Of a stretch of DNA of 58,943 nt, positions 18,794-28,475 are shown in pieces. Position numbers and translations under genes: made by a program. Each line of letters opens with the position of its first letter. The stretch's first letter is position 1. The stretch comes from Candidatus Methylaffinis lahnbergensis (lineage in GTDB: Bacteria > Pseudomonadota > Alphaproteobacteria > Rhizobiales > Beijerinckiaceae). A model generated the notes under the pieces. That model was not told the DNA's origin, ran no database searches, and was given only the letters and a program-made list of their open reading frames with translations. Location: contig PEFW01000014.1 in the NCBI GenBank assembly GCA_002890675.1, positions 1 to 58,943 of the forward strand, written 5' to 3'.

Positions 18794-19552
18794 ATGGCAG
18801 GCGATACGTCCGTGTGGCGCTACCTGACCTTGAGAGCGGTTATTGCAACCATCGAAACGCGGCGCCTTCGGCTAACTCGCGTAGATAGATTCCGAGATCC
18901 TTTCGAGGGATCTGTACCCAAAAAGCAGATTGAGGACGAAAATCCACGTCTTATCGCTGCCGCGTCCGGGGCCACGATGATGAACTGCGTCCCAGACGAG
19001 GACCCATGGAGCAAAATGACGCGACTGCGACGAGCGCGAACTCGCTCGTCCCACGCGAGCTGCTGGTCGGCTAGCGATGAGTCCGAGGTGCTATGGCGGC
19101 TGTACTGCATCGACGATGGTTGCCATGGGGTGGGCGTAGCTCTTCGGACGACCCTGGCTCGTCTTAAGACGTCAGTGGCGGCCCACGATCTCTACGTTAG
19201 TCCGATCACGTATATCCGATATCATGAGGCGCCTGCGTTTACGGACGTGATTGCCCCGCTACTGCATAAACGCCACAGTTTCGCTGCCGAACACGAACTG
19301 CGCCTCTTGAAGGTCGATGAGGCGCACTACAGGGCACTAGGCCAGAAGGACGCATCGGTGTCTGAATTGTCCGAGCACATATGTGTGGATTGGGTGCTCA
19401 GCGATGTGATCGATCAGATTATCATAAGCCCGTACGCTGAAAAGAACTACGAGGACTTGGTGCACGAAGCTATCAACGCAAAATATCCGAACCTGGCCGA
19501 TCGCGTGGTGCTTTCGGAACTACCTGAGCGCCAGGACCCGCCCAACTTCTGA
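18794..19552 (+). CDS. DUF2971 domain protein
   Basis: A protein of 252 aa from ATG 18794. The visible features are WRYLTL near the start, RLTRVDRFRDPFEG, CWSASDESEVLWRLYCIDDG, GVGVALRTTLARLK and EHELRLLKV, the pattern of DUF2971 proteins. Their function is unknown; they are sporadic and often near mobile or defence genes. The open frame extends to 18686, but the extra residues are low-complexity and Pro/Arg-rich. Codon choice looks more mixed than in carA, in keeping with acquisition. Confidence 0.7.
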   Translation: MAGDTSVWRYLTLRAVIATIETRRLRLTRVDRFRDPFEGSVPKKQIEDENPRLIAAASGATMMNCVPDEDPWSKMTRLRRARTRSSHASCWSASDESEVLWRLYCIDDGCHGVGVALRTTLARLKTSVAAHDLYVSPITYIRYHEAPAFTDVIAPLLHKRHSFAAEHELRLLKVDEAHYRALGQKDASVSELSEHICVDWVLSDVIDQIIISPYAEKNYEDLVHEAINAKYPNLADRVVLSELPERQDPPNF

Positions 19553-19779
19553 TCCAGGGGTCAGCCGCCAAGCGCGGTGCGCCAAACTTCAAGACGATGG
19601 ATGTAAGCCGCTCGGTCGATATCTTGCGCGGCCGCATAGGCCGGGATTTTGACATAATAGACAGGTTACAAAAGTGCAGAAAGTACGAGTAAAAGCCGCA
19701 CTTCCGCGTTGGTTGCACCAACGCGGTATCACCAATGCTTTCAGCAGTCGTGACCGTGCGATCCGGCACGAAAATGTGG

Positions 19780-20115
19780 CCACGCCTTTGGCGTCCCGGA
19801 AGGGACTCGAATCCCCGACCTGCGGTTTAGGAAAACGCAGCTCTAGCCTGCTGAGCTACCGGGACGAAACACCACATTCAAGGCGCCTACCCGGCGTTCA
19901 CGAACAACCGCACAGATGGTTGCTTAGGATCCCGCCGGGCCGGCTTGGCGCGCTGCAAGGCGGCACCGCCGGCCAACCCTGCTCCTCCGCAGTCGATTAG
20001 CATGTTTTTGGCTACCGGCAAAAGGCAAGCGCGCGGCCGCCGTGCAAGCAAGTCCACAACATTCTCGATCGCTCGCCGCTTTTACAAATCGCCCGCGAAG
20101 CGCCGGGACCGCGTT
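19780..20115. repeat. Copy A of duplicated tRNA-Arg segment
   Basis: The degenerate tRNA and about 230 bases beyond it resemble 20770-21020. Shared blocks include GAAACACCACAT after the tRNA, GGCGCCTA and CCGGCGTTC, AGCATGTTTT, and GCGCGGCCGCC followed by GCAAGTCC. Copy A has accumulated substitutions and small indels. The similarity extends well beyond the tRNA, so this is a segmental duplication and not only an attachment-site repeat. Confidence 0.7.
19789..19865 (-). pseudogene. Degenerate tRNA-Arg(CCT) copy
   Basis: On the minus strand the molecule begins GTCCCGGTAGCTCAGCAGG and ends in CCGGGAC-G-CCA, with anticodon loop TTCCTAA (CCT). The acceptor and D stems pair. The anticodon stem has a T-C mismatch (GCGTT/ACCGC), and the T stem has an A-C mismatch beside the loop. 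The intact copy at 20778-20854 pairs fully. This copy probably folds poorly and is decaying. Confidence 0.7.
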
Positions 20116-20131
20116 TGGCCGCTGCGGGCGG

Positions 20132-20395
20132 TCACGAAGGTCCGCGCCGGAGCCAAGTCACCGATGCGAAGGCTCCGATCCAGGATCCGGCGGCGGCAAA
20201 CAGAACATAGACCACATTGTGTGTGTAGCTGATTACCGCGAATGCAGAGAGGAGATACCATATAGCGCTCCAATTTGCTGCCCAGACACGTCGCCGTGCT
20301 GCGACCGCGGCGGTGAAAAGGACATAGGCCGCGTCGGTAACGGCGGTACAGGCTAAAACGCCTGCCGCCACCAACGGATCAAGTACAGGGCTCAT
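20132..20395 (-). CDS. Small membrane protein, two or three helices
   Basis: An 87-aa hydrophobic protein from ATG 20395, with AGGAGA four bases upstream. Predicted membrane segments are PLVAAGVLACTAVTDAAYVL and SAIWYLLSAFAVISYTHNVV, running on into YVLFAAAGSWIGAFA, with an Arg-rich loop (AARRRVW). The TDAAYVLFTAAVAARR pattern resembles small uncharacterised membrane proteins of alphaproteobacteria. It lies between the two tRNA-Arg copies. No function can be given. Confidence 0.65.
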   Translation of the reverse strand: MSPVLDPLVAAGVLACTAVTDAAYVLFTAAVAARRRVWAANWSAIWYLLSAFAVISYTHNVVYVLFAAAGSWIGAFASVTWLRRGPS

Positions 20396-20769
20396 GATGT
20401 CTCCTGGGTATCTTACGACTTTGGGAAGCCTAGAACAGGTCCTTAAAAAGTAGACCGACTTGTTCGGAAACAACCTGCTCCAGGATTTTGAGCGATTCCT
20501 TTTCGCTCCAAGAAAGACGCGTGACCAAAGCACTTATGCGTATTTCGGATTATTTTCGTAGCCTATGGCGCTCATAAATCCAAAACGACCTCGAGCGGGA
20601 CGCGGGACGGGCCAGGCGTACGGGCGCAACCCGTCGGGCCGCCCCGGTTTGCGCGAGATCGACAAGCGCGGCGCCACGACCTGGCCAATTTCTGATTTTT
20701 GCTTACCAAGTGCTCATCCCGAGCCCGCAATGAAGGCCCGAAGCACGGCGGTTTATTAGCTAACGCGTT

Positions 20770-21020
20770 GATATTTTTGGCGTCCCGGAAGGGACTTGAA
20801 CCCCTGACCTGCGGTTTAGGAAACCGCCGCTCTATCCGGCTGAGCTACCGGGACGAAACACCACATTTTTGGCGCCTATCCGGCGTTCGCGAAGATCCGG
20901 ACAGATGCAAACCCGCTCCTCCGCATTAGCATGTTTTGGGCTATCGGCAAACGGCGCGCGCGGCCGCCATGTGAGCAAGTCCGCAACAATCGCGATCCCC
21001 CGCGAAGCGCCGGCAGCGTT
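20770..21020. repeat. Copy B of duplicated tRNA-Arg segment
   Basis: This partner of 19780-20115 contains the intact tRNA-Arg(CCT) and the same downstream blocks with fewer defects. It runs into the 3' end of the LuxR-type regulator gene, so it is likely the ancestral location. Confidence 0.7.
20778..20854 (-). tRNA. tRNA-Arg (anticodon CCT)
   Basis: A 77-nt tRNA with encoded CCA. The acceptor stem GTCCCGG/CCGGGAC, D arm, anticodon stem GCGGT/ACCGC with loop TTCCTAA, and T stem AGGGG/CCCTT with loop TTCAAGT all pair (one G-T). It reads AGG codons. A degenerate copy lies 0.9 kb away. Confidence 0.95.
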
Positions 21021-21024
21021 CGAC

Positions 21025-21855
21025 TCAGCGCCTCGTTTCGAGATAGAGGCAGATTGCCTGTGTCCGGTTACGGACATCGAGTTTGCCAAACAAATTGCGT
21101 AAATGAAATTTGACTGTATTGATCGACACGCCGAAATCCCGCGCCAACTGAGCATTACTCTGACCGGATTCCAATGCGGCAAGAAGATCGCGTTCCCGGT
21201 GTGTCAGGCTTGTAAGGGGATCCGGCCTGACCTTATGAATGTCCACGAACGGGAACACCATGTCTCCGGCGGCCACCGCCGCGAAGACTTCAAGGAGGCG
21301 TTCAGGGGGAGAAAGTTTGCTTACAAAGCCGGCCCCCCCGAGCCGCAACGTTTCAGCAGGCGCCGTCGTGTCCTTGGTGCCGCTATAAACCACGATCTTC
21401 GGCCGCGCGGGGCGCTTTGCGAGTGCCTGCAAAATTTCCGTGGCCCGAATTGGCGGCAACTCCCAGCCGATGACCCCCAGGCTCACCGGAAGATGGGCCA
21501 ATGAACTAAGAAAATGTGCTCCATCGCTCGCCATCAGCAAAAGATTGAAGCGCCTGTCCATGGTGAGAAGCGCCTCTAACGCACGCAGAACCATTGGGTT
21601 CTTATCCGCGACGGCGATGTTGACAGGAAAGATGGGCGGTAATCGCCCGGCAGGGCCCGCCTCACATCCGCTGCGCGTATCCATATGGCCTAGATTACGA
21701 TGATTGGCGCCGCCGGTCATGCCATTGGCGGCTAGCGAAAGCCCGACAGCTTGGGGAACGCGTTCCCGGCAGGAACGCGATTGAGCGAGAGCTCGCGATC
21801 CGCCAACCATCTGAATTTGTTTCGCTCCGATCCTCGTCGATGACTCCTGGGCCAA
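21025..21855 (-). CDS. LuxR/NarL-type response regulator
   Basis: An N-terminal receiver-like domain (VNIAVADKNPMVLRALEALL, GVIGWELPPIRATEIL, KIVVYSGTKD, FVSKLSPPERLLEVFAAVAA) is followed by a GerE helix-turn-helix (LTHRERDLLAALESGQSNAQ, LARDFGVSINTVKFHLRNLF). The receiver has Trp-Glu (GWELPP) where the phosphoacceptor Asp would be expected, so control may not depend on phosphorylation. The first 60 residues are unlike the family. Start TTG 21855 has GGGAG upstream, but ATG 21720 or 21684 is equally possible. No kinase is adjacent. Confidence 0.82.
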   Translation of the reverse strand: MAQESSTRIGAKQIQMVGGSRALAQSRSCRERVPQAVGLSLAANGMTGGANHRNLGHMDTRSGCEAGPAGRLPPIFPVNIAVADKNPMVLRALEALLTMDRRFNLLLMASDGAHFLSSLAHLPVSLGVIGWELPPIRATEILQALAKRPARPKIVVYSGTKDTTAPAETLRLGGAGFVSKLSPPERLLEVFAAVAAGDMVFPFVDIHKVRPDPLTSLTHRERDLLAALESGQSNAQLARDFGVSINTVKFHLRNLFGKLDVRNRTQAICLYLETRR

Positions 21856-23082
21856 AGGTTTTCTCCCGTTGTTCTTTTTTACGCGCGCCCCAAGTCATGG
21901 TGGCATGTGACCGGCATTTAACAAATTGGCAAGGCCGCGCGCGAGCGCATGGGGGGCGCGCTGGAAAATACGCCAGCGCGGACAGACGCGGACAGAAACG
22001 TCGTCCCACGCGGGCCGGTTTCGATTGCGCCGGACGCCCTTGAACAGGTGTGCAATCGATGCGGTGAATCATTGATCCGTATCGCCTACCGTTTAAGATA
22101 TTGCCGTCCCTCATTATCGTAGCTTAATGCTTTTTCAAGACACAAGACTATCACAATTCTCGCCGACGCACGATAGCCCCAAGCGCTTGCGAGCGCTTAA
22201 TGAATGTGGCACGGAGCACCCTCGGAATGCTCACCCCGAAAGAGGCTTGCCTATCCTCAATCGGCGAGAACCCACCGGCCGAAAAAATAGAGCGCAGTGA
22301 CAAAAGCAATCGCGCAAACAGCGCCAAGAGGCGTCCCCACTCAACTCGCAAATTCAAAACTTTCGCCCCTTCCCTTCCTCCTTATAGTTTGCTTGTTATT
22401 TACCCGCCTTTGGGAACCACGCAGCTGCACCTTTGGTACTCTTGCGCCGAAAGCTCCCTCGTCACAAGCAGCCAGCTTGGCCAGACGTCATTTGGTAGCA
22501 GTTGGATATCTTCCTCGCGGCGAATACCATTCGCACGCCTGCGGTTTGTGCCTAGCTATCTAGGTTAAGCCTAGATCATATTCATTCTTTACGTTTCGAC
22601 CTTATAAATTCAATTCTTAGTCCCGGTCAAGCGGCACGGCGCGAAACCGGCGGCCAGATCGAGCGGGAAAGGCGCTTTTACGTTACGCCCTTGCTGATTC
22701 AAAATCCGGGGCGAATTCCTCGTCCGTTGGCACGGTTACCCGACGAGCCCCGAGCCAGTCGCACCCAGGAACATATTGGCCTCCTTCACCTGCAAAGCAC
22801 TGGTGTTTGAACAAAGACAAATTGGAGGAAGACTCTCGCACCGAGCGGGTATGGCGTTGATGCCGTGAAATCGCTTGATGAAAGTAATTCCAACATCATG
22901 CGTGCTTTTGTGTGTTCATGTGATGGGGAATTTCGCGCCGGGGTCGATCCGACGCCCGCAATCCATGCATTTGTGCTCTCTTTGGTGCGAGGGTCGCCTC
23001 CGCTTCGATTTTTGCAAGTCTGACGCAAGATTGGACGAGCATCTTGCAGCGAGCGTCAATGGGCCCGTCTGCTTAGCATACT
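21856..23082. other. 1.2 kb without a recognisable gene
   Basis: Only short overlapping ORFs occur, on both strands, and none resembles a family known to me. Parts of 22,140-22,640 are more AT-rich than the surroundings. I see no tRNA, array or clear promoter. Confidence 0.5.
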
Positions 23083-23401
23083 TCACGCTCGGCGAAGATC
23101 CCCGATGAAGGCAAGCGCATTTTGCGCCAGGTTCATGGTTAGCGGCGCGTCGACGCTAATCGTCCGGCCGGGCTGCAGATGCAAGGTTCTGTCATATTTG
23201 CTGCTCACATCGAAACATCGAAATCTCGGATAGCGCGCCCGCGCTTAGCGCGTCGGCGTCGCCGGCCGCCGCGCGGAGCATCCAAGAGACCGGAATCTGG
23301 GAGCGTCTGATGTACGAGTAAGCGGTGCCGTAATAAATTGCCTTCACGCCATCATTGGGAGCGAGCAGGTTCGATGTAGCCGCGAAGCCGAGAAGAAGCA
23401 A
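23083..23401 (-). pseudogene. Unrecognised gene with probable frameshift
   Basis: Twenty-six bases beyond mrcA on the same strand, one frame reads LLLGFAATSNLLAPNDGVKA, then IYYGTAYSYIRRSQIPVSWM, to a stop at 23192. An overlapping frame continues with VSSKYDRTLHLQPGRTISVD and TMNLAQNALAFIGDLRRA to a stop at 23083. Both have regular coding texture and together would make about 105 aa. I do not recognise the family. A single one-base indel near 23200-23230 would join them. Confidence 0.35.
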
Positions 23402-23426
23402 AGCAATTCAGGACCAGGGCCGCGGC

Positions 23427-25844
23427 CTAATACAACCCGCCGGTCCCGGTCCCGACCAGCCGATCCGCGTCGGGATTGATGGCCTGTGCCCGGGGCGTCG
23501 CATCACCGATGGCATAGGAGTCTGGCGGCGCCGTGCCTGGCTTGAACGCCTCTTGGATTGCGCCCTCGGAACTCGCGCTCGTTCGGATTCCCGTTTTCGC
23601 GGCTACCCAGATCAGCTTGATGCCGGGCGGCGCCCGGAACGGAATGTCGGGTTTGCCGGCAAGCGCCATCTTCATGAAGTCGCGGAAGATCGGCGCCGTA
23701 TAATGCGCGGCTTGCGCCGAATCCCCAAGCGAGCGCGGCTGATCGTAACCCATGAATACGCCGACCGCGAGATCGGGCGAAAAACCGATAAACCAAAGAT
23801 CCTTGGCGTCGTTGGTCGTCCCGGTTTTGCCGGCGAGGTGCTTGCCGACTTCCTTGATCGCTATGCCGGTGCCGCGCTGGATGACGCCTTCCATGATCGA
23901 GGTGATCTGATAGGCGGTGAGCGGATCGAGCACTTGCTCCCGCTTGTCGATGAGTCTCGGCTCGTCTTGATTGTCCCATTGGGGGGCGTCGCATCCCTCG
24001 CAGATTCGCTCGTCATGCCGGTAGATCGTATAACCCCAGCGGTCCTGGATGCGGTCGATTAAGGTTTCCTTGATTCTCTTGCCGCCGTTGGCGAGCATCG
24101 AGTAGGCGGTGGTCAGGCGCATCAAGGTCGTTTCGCCGGAACCAAGCGACATCGCGAGGTAGGGCGGCAGATCGTCGTAGATGCCGAAGCGCTTAGCATA
24201 TTCGGCGATGAGCGGCATGCCGACATCGCGGGCGAGTCGCACGGTCATCTGATTGATCGAATGTTCGACCCCGTAGCGCAAGGTGTGGGGGCCGCTCGAC
24301 TTGCCCTCGAAGTTTTCCGGACGCCACACCCCAAGACCCGGTCCCAGATCGATTTCTATCGGCTCGTCGAGAATGATGGAGGATGGCGTATAGCCATTGT
24401 CGAGGGCCGTGGCATAGACGAAAGGCTTAAACGAGGAACCCGGCTGGCGCATCGCTTGCGTCGCCCGATTGAACTCGGACTGGTCGAACGAAAAACCGCC
24501 GGCCATGGCGAACACGCGGCCGGTGTAGGGGTCCATCACGACGATCGCGCCGCTGACCTCGGGGATTTGGCGCAGCCGGTACTGCTGAGGATTTCCCTCG
24601 ATCGGTTCGACATAGATCACATCGCCCGGCCCCAGCGACGCGCGGGAACCGCTACCACGGCTCCAACGAAGTCCGGCCGTCGTGAGCGTGCCGGATTCGC
24701 GTTCGCGCTCGATCTCGCCGGATTTTTCCCGGTGCGGTTGCAAGCCGATCCGCGCGCCGGCATCGGCGGCATCGAGAACGACGGCGAGCCGCCAAGGCGC
24801 AACATCGCCCAAGGCCGCAACATCGGCAAGCGGAATCCCCCAATCCTGGCTGATGTCGATGTGGCGCATGGGACCCCGAAAACCATGCGCCTCGTCGTAG
24901 CGCACCAGGCCGTCGACCAAGGCGCGCCTTGCCATCAGCTGCATTTTCGGATCGAGCGTGCTGCGAACCGAAAGACCGCCTTCATAGAGTTTCTTTTCGC
25001 CGTAACGATCGCTGAGCTCGCGGCGGACCTCCTCGGCGAAAAAGCCGGCGGCGAATGCATTGGGCGAAAGGACCCTAGGATTGACGCCGAGTCCCTCGGC
25101 CTTCGCTTTCTCGCCGTCCTGGCGCGAGACATAGCCGTTCTCGACCATGCGGTCGATGACCCAATTGCGCCGCTCGATCGCCCGTTCGTGCTTCAAGAAA
25201 GGATGATAATTGTTCGGCGCCTTCGGCAAGGCGGCGAGATAGGCGGCCTGAGCGATCGTCAGCTCATGCACGGACTTGCCGTAGTAGTTCAGCGCCGCGG
25301 CGGCAACACCGTAATTCCCGAGCCCAAGATAGATTTCGTTGAGATAAAGCTCGAGAATCTTCTCCTTGGAATAGGCGCCCTCGATCCGAAACGAGAGAAG
25401 CACCTCCCGGATCTTGCGCTCGAACGAGCGCTCGTTCGTTAACAGAAAATTCTTGGCGACCTGCTGGGTGATGGTCGAGGCGCCTTGGACATGTCTGTCG
25501 CCTTGAGCGTACACGAAAAGGGCGCGCAGTATGCGTTCCGGATCGACGCCGGCGTGGGTGTAAAAATTCTTGTCCTCGGCGGAAATAAACGCCTCCTTGA
25601 CGAGGGCCGGGATGGCGGCGCCAGGAAGATAAAGACGCCGCTCGCGGGAATATTCGGCGATCAGCGATCCGTCGCTCGCATGGACCCGCGTCATCACCGG
25701 CGGTTCGTAATCCTTGAGCGTCGTATAATCCGGCAGGCCTCGTTCGAATTTCCAAACCAAAAGCCCTGCCGCGCAAGCCCCAATGACGAACACCATCGCG
25801 CCAGTCGCGAAAACGAAACCGAGGAAACGGGTTATTTGTCGCAT
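23427..25844 (-). CDS. mrcA: Penicillin-binding protein 1A
   Basis: A bifunctional peptidoglycan synthase of 805 aa, inner-membrane anchored by VFATGAMVFVIGACAAGLLV. The GT51 domain shows EDKNFYTHAGVDP and ASTITQQVAKN with the catalytic Glu residues. An OB-like insertion lies between the domains. The transpeptidase domain has SxxK in GSSFKPF, SxN in SIN, and KTGTT. It polymerises and cross-links glycan strands in the periplasm. amiC lies upstream on the same strand, a pairing I associate with Hyphomicrobiales. prfB, which I would expect next, is not here; an unrecognised broken ORF follows. Confidence 0.96.
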   Translation of the reverse strand: MRQITRFLGFVFATGAMVFVIGACAAGLLVWKFERGLPDYTTLKDYEPPVMTRVHASDGSLIAEYSRERRLYLPGAAIPALVKEAFISAEDKNFYTHAGVDPERILRALFVYAQGDRHVQGASTITQQVAKNFLLTNERSFERKIREVLLSFRIEGAYSKEKILELYLNEIYLGLGNYGVAAAALNYYGKSVHELTIAQAAYLAALPKAPNNYHPFLKHERAIERRNWVIDRMVENGYVSRQDGEKAKAEGLGVNPRVLSPNAFAAGFFAEEVRRELSDRYGEKKLYEGGLSVRSTLDPKMQLMARRALVDGLVRYDEAHGFRGPMRHIDISQDWGIPLADVAALGDVAPWRLAVVLDAADAGARIGLQPHREKSGEIERERESGTLTTAGLRWSRGSGSRASLGPGDVIYVEPIEGNPQQYRLRQIPEVSGAIVVMDPYTGRVFAMAGGFSFDQSEFNRATQAMRQPGSSFKPFVYATALDNGYTPSSIILDEPIEIDLGPGLGVWRPENFEGKSSGPHTLRYGVEHSINQMTVRLARDVGMPLIAEYAKRFGIYDDLPPYLAMSLGSGETTLMRLTTAYSMLANGGKRIKETLIDRIQDRWGYTIYRHDERICEGCDAPQWDNQDEPRLIDKREQVLDPLTAYQITSIMEGVIQRGTGIAIKEVGKHLAGKTGTTNDAKDLWFIGFSPDLAVGVFMGYDQPRSLGDSAQAAHYTAPIFRDFMKMALAGKPDIPFRAPPGIKLIWVAAKTGIRTSASSEGAIQEAFKPGTAPPDSYAIGDATPRAQAINPDADRLVGTGTGGLY

Positions 25845-26274
25845 GCGACCTGGCCTTTTGAATTTCGAAAACTCTTTCCGGGCGAAATCAGTAATACAAC
25901 GGACCTAACAACAATAACGGGCGCTTGACGGTGGCCGCTCACCAATAAGGCCACGTGAATCCAAGCCAAATAAAGGCTCGGATACGCGAATATCCCTACC
26001 GGATCGCCGCGCCCGCCCGGCGGATGCCGGGGATTGGAATCGCGGTGGGCGACTTGTTATCGCCTAACGCCGATAATCTCCCGCTGCCGGCTTTGCCAAC
26101 TTCTCCGTGCAGCGCTTTTGTGTTGAAAATTTGTCGAACGAGGTTGCGCGGTACGCTTCGAATAATGAAGCGCTCCGGTCAAGGACGATAAAATCGCATG
26201 TATCAACGATCGCAACGTGCCGCCATTGGTTTCGATCCCGGATTGTGCGCTTCGCTACAAAAATATATTAAAAT
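25845..26274. other. Intergenic region between amiC and mrcA
   Basis: A 430-base spacer with no convincing gene. The mrcA promoter should lie here on the minus strand. The short plus-strand ORF at 25955-26191 shows no family resemblance. Confidence 0.4.
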
Positions 26275-27636
26275 TTACGGCCCGGCGGACGGTATTTTTC
26301 CAACCGGTACCCGATCGGGATCGGTCTTGGTCACGGTTGCGCCGCTCTCCCGCGCCGCGAAGAAAGCTTCGATTGCGTCCGCGACTTGGCTCGATGCCTT
26401 GTCGCGCCATTGAGCCGAAGCGAGCGCCAGTCCGTCTTTTTCGTTGGAAAGATAGCCGAGTTCCAAAAGGACGGATGGAACGTCGGGGGCCTTCAGAACA
26501 AGAAACCCGGCCGAACGCCGTGGGTTTTTGTTAAGCCGTCCCGCGACTCGCCAGTAGTTCACCAAAGTGTGGGCGAAGAAGTGGCTGTAGGCGCGGGTTT
26601 CCCGTCGCGTTAAATCGAACAAAATGCCGGAAACATCGCTGGCGTCCTCGGTTTTGTCCAGTCCGGCCGCCGCGTCGGACTGGTTCTCTTTTTCGGCCAC
26701 GCGCGCGGCTTCGGCATCCGAGGCGCGATCCGATAGCGTGTAGACGGTCGCGCCGGAAACATCGGCCGCGCTTGACAAAGTGTCGGCGTGTATCGAGACA
26801 AACAGGGCCGCATTTCCGTCGCGCGCCATCCGCACGCGTTCGGACAGGGGAACGAAGCTGTCGCCGTCACGCGTCATGACGACCTTGAAACGGCCGTCCG
26901 CATCGAGTTTGGCCGCGACCGCCTTGGCGAAATCGAACACCAGCTCCTTTTCGATGAGGCCTTTCACCATGGCGCCGTGGTCGATTCCGCCATGGCCAGG
27001 ATCGATCATAATGACCGGCTTTGCCGATTCCGGCTCGGGCTTTTGGGCCGTCTTGGGTTGCGCCAGCGCCGCCAATTGGATCCGCGCTGTTTGGACGGCG
27101 GCCTCGAAACTGCGGCGATCCGTTTTGGCTAGCTCGACGACGAAGCGCACATGGCCATCGCTATCCGATTTATCGCAAGCCGCCAGCACAACCTGCGCAG
27201 GAGCACCAAGTTCGATGACAATACGCGACTTTCCTGGCGCGAGCTGGCCGAAACGAAAGGCGGCGATGAGGCCGGCTTTCCGGTGCGGAGGGTATGCCGC
27301 TTTGCCGGTTTCCGGGTCCAGCGCAAAATCGGTTTGCGGCAAATCGACGATGACCCGATCGGGATCGGCAAGAACAAAGGCCGTGGCGTCCAGCGGCGCG
27401 GATAGCTCGAAAATGAGCTTTGCGCGATCGTCGCTCTGCTCGATCCTCGCCGCATTGGCGGCGGGATGCTTGCCCTGCTCCGGCTGAACCGTCGCGGCAT
27501 GCGCGCGGAAGCCAAAGTATCGGCCGGCCGGACGCAGAAGGGTCAGCCAACCGGCGGCGAGCACCGCCATTCCCGCCGCGAGCGCCAAGGCGGTTGCCGC
27601 GCCGACGGCTTTGCGAAAAAAAGCGCTCTCCGCCAT
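26275..27636 (-). CDS. amiC: N-acetylmuramoyl-L-alanine amidase (AMIN plus Amidase_3)
   Basis: A 453-aa exported zinc amidase that splits septal peptidoglycan for daughter-cell separation. The N-terminal transmembrane/signal segment (VGAATALALAAGMAVLAAGW) precedes an AMIN domain (about 60-160; RVIVDLPQTDFAL). A linker and the Amidase_3 catalytic domain follow: VIMIDPGHGGIDHGA with the zinc His, KELVFDFA, LFVSIHADTLSSAADVSGAT, and SVLLELGYLSNEKD with the catalytic Glu. It lies upstream of mrcA and divergent from rne. Confidence 0.95.
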   Translation of the reverse strand: MAESAFFRKAVGAATALALAAGMAVLAAGWLTLLRPAGRYFGFRAHAATVQPEQGKHPAANAARIEQSDDRAKLIFELSAPLDATAFVLADPDRVIVDLPQTDFALDPETGKAAYPPHRKAGLIAAFRFGQLAPGKSRIVIELGAPAQVVLAACDKSDSDGHVRFVVELAKTDRRSFEAAVQTARIQLAALAQPKTAQKPEPESAKPVIMIDPGHGGIDHGAMVKGLIEKELVFDFAKAVAAKLDADGRFKVVMTRDGDSFVPLSERVRMARDGNAALFVSIHADTLSSAADVSGATVYTLSDRASDAEAARVAEKENQSDAAAGLDKTEDASDVSGILFDLTRRETRAYSHFFAHTLVNYWRVAGRLNKNPRRSAGFLVLKAPDVPSVLLELGYLSNEKDGLALASAQWRDKASSQVADAIEAFFAARESGATVTKTDPDRVPVGKIPSAGP

Positions 27637-28475
27637 CGATTTGCCCCGGGTTCGCCGTTCGAGCCGCGGTTAGGGCCGCTGTTCCCAAATTCCATTGGCG
27701 CGGCCATGGCGGTTTCGCGACTCGTGAACCTAGCCGTGTTTAGGATCAGCGAGGTTAACGAGTCATGATCATGCCAGAAACCCACCGCTAAAACCGTCAC
27801 CGCGCGGACACAGCTCAAAGGAAAACTTGCCAAACAGCCAAGAAACCCGATATGAATAATAATTCTTTTCCGGGCCCGGAAATTTGCGAATCAGGGCCAA
27901 GGAGACTTCCAGTGTTGCGCAGCCTATTGGTTGCGCTGCCTATTATTGGTATTTCAGGTGGTTGCGTCGCGATGCGAAAGCCGGAGCTGGAACAAAGGTG
28001 CTTCTGGCGCTCCCGGAAGTAGGGCGTCGCCGAGGCGCCGCCTGCCAGGACCGATGTTTGGACGGTTCCCGTTTAGGAGCGCCGTTCCCGATAGGTAACG
28101 AGGATATGACCTGTCCCGCAATGGGGCTATTAGCGGCCGTCGATCAATTGGGTTATGGCATCCTCGCGGTTGCGGGGCCAGACGCGGTTGTTGCTTCCAA
28201 AGGCGTTATTATCAAGCTCATGCGTTGCTATCGCCGCCCGGACCGAAAGCGCCGGACCGGTCTTACTCATAACCGCGCGGCGCGTCCCAGTTTGTCTCGT
28301 GGCGGAACGCCGGGCGGCGGCGCGGTGTGCCGCCCCACGCCTCCACTTTCTCACTCACCCTCCCATCCATCGCGTGATGCGGCCTTGCGCCGGCCACTCC
28401 TTGCCCCTGCGTCAGGTTTGCAGACCTTGGCTGGCGGCACTGGCCTTTTGCGCGTCGCGCCTGAACGAGTTTCAC
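27637..28475. other. amiC-rne divergent region and rne leader
   Basis: An 840-base spacer. RNase E genes usually have long 5' leaders that bind their own enzyme for autoregulation, and such a leader probably fills the last few hundred bases. A possible small lipoprotein ORF (27912-28022) lies inside. The RNase E frame is open back to 28155, but the residues before Met 28476 do not resemble the family. Confidence 0.4.
27912..28022 (+). CDS. Candidate 36-aa lipoprotein
   Basis: GTG 27912 follows AAGGAG by about eight bases. The product begins MLRSLLVALPIIGISGGCVA, a signal peptide with a lipobox-like SGGC, followed by a short basic tail with a second Cys. Small lipoproteins of this size exist, but nothing else supports expression. 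It could also be the start of a decayed larger lipoprotein. Confidence 0.3.
   Translation: MLRSLLVALPIIGISGGCVAMRKPELEQRCFWRSRK

Noticed and set aside
20565..20759. 64-aa basic ORF between the tRNA-Arg copies
   Set aside because: Short, no homology recognised, and no good ribosome binding site.
24261..25442. 393-codon frame on the plus strand opposite mrcA
   Set aside because: Antisense shadow of a clearly recognised penicillin-binding protein.
28155..28475. N-terminal extension of RNase E by 107 residues
   Set aside because: The family starts at MANKMLIDAS; the upstream residues are Arg/Ala-rich and unrelated, and probably leader RNA.
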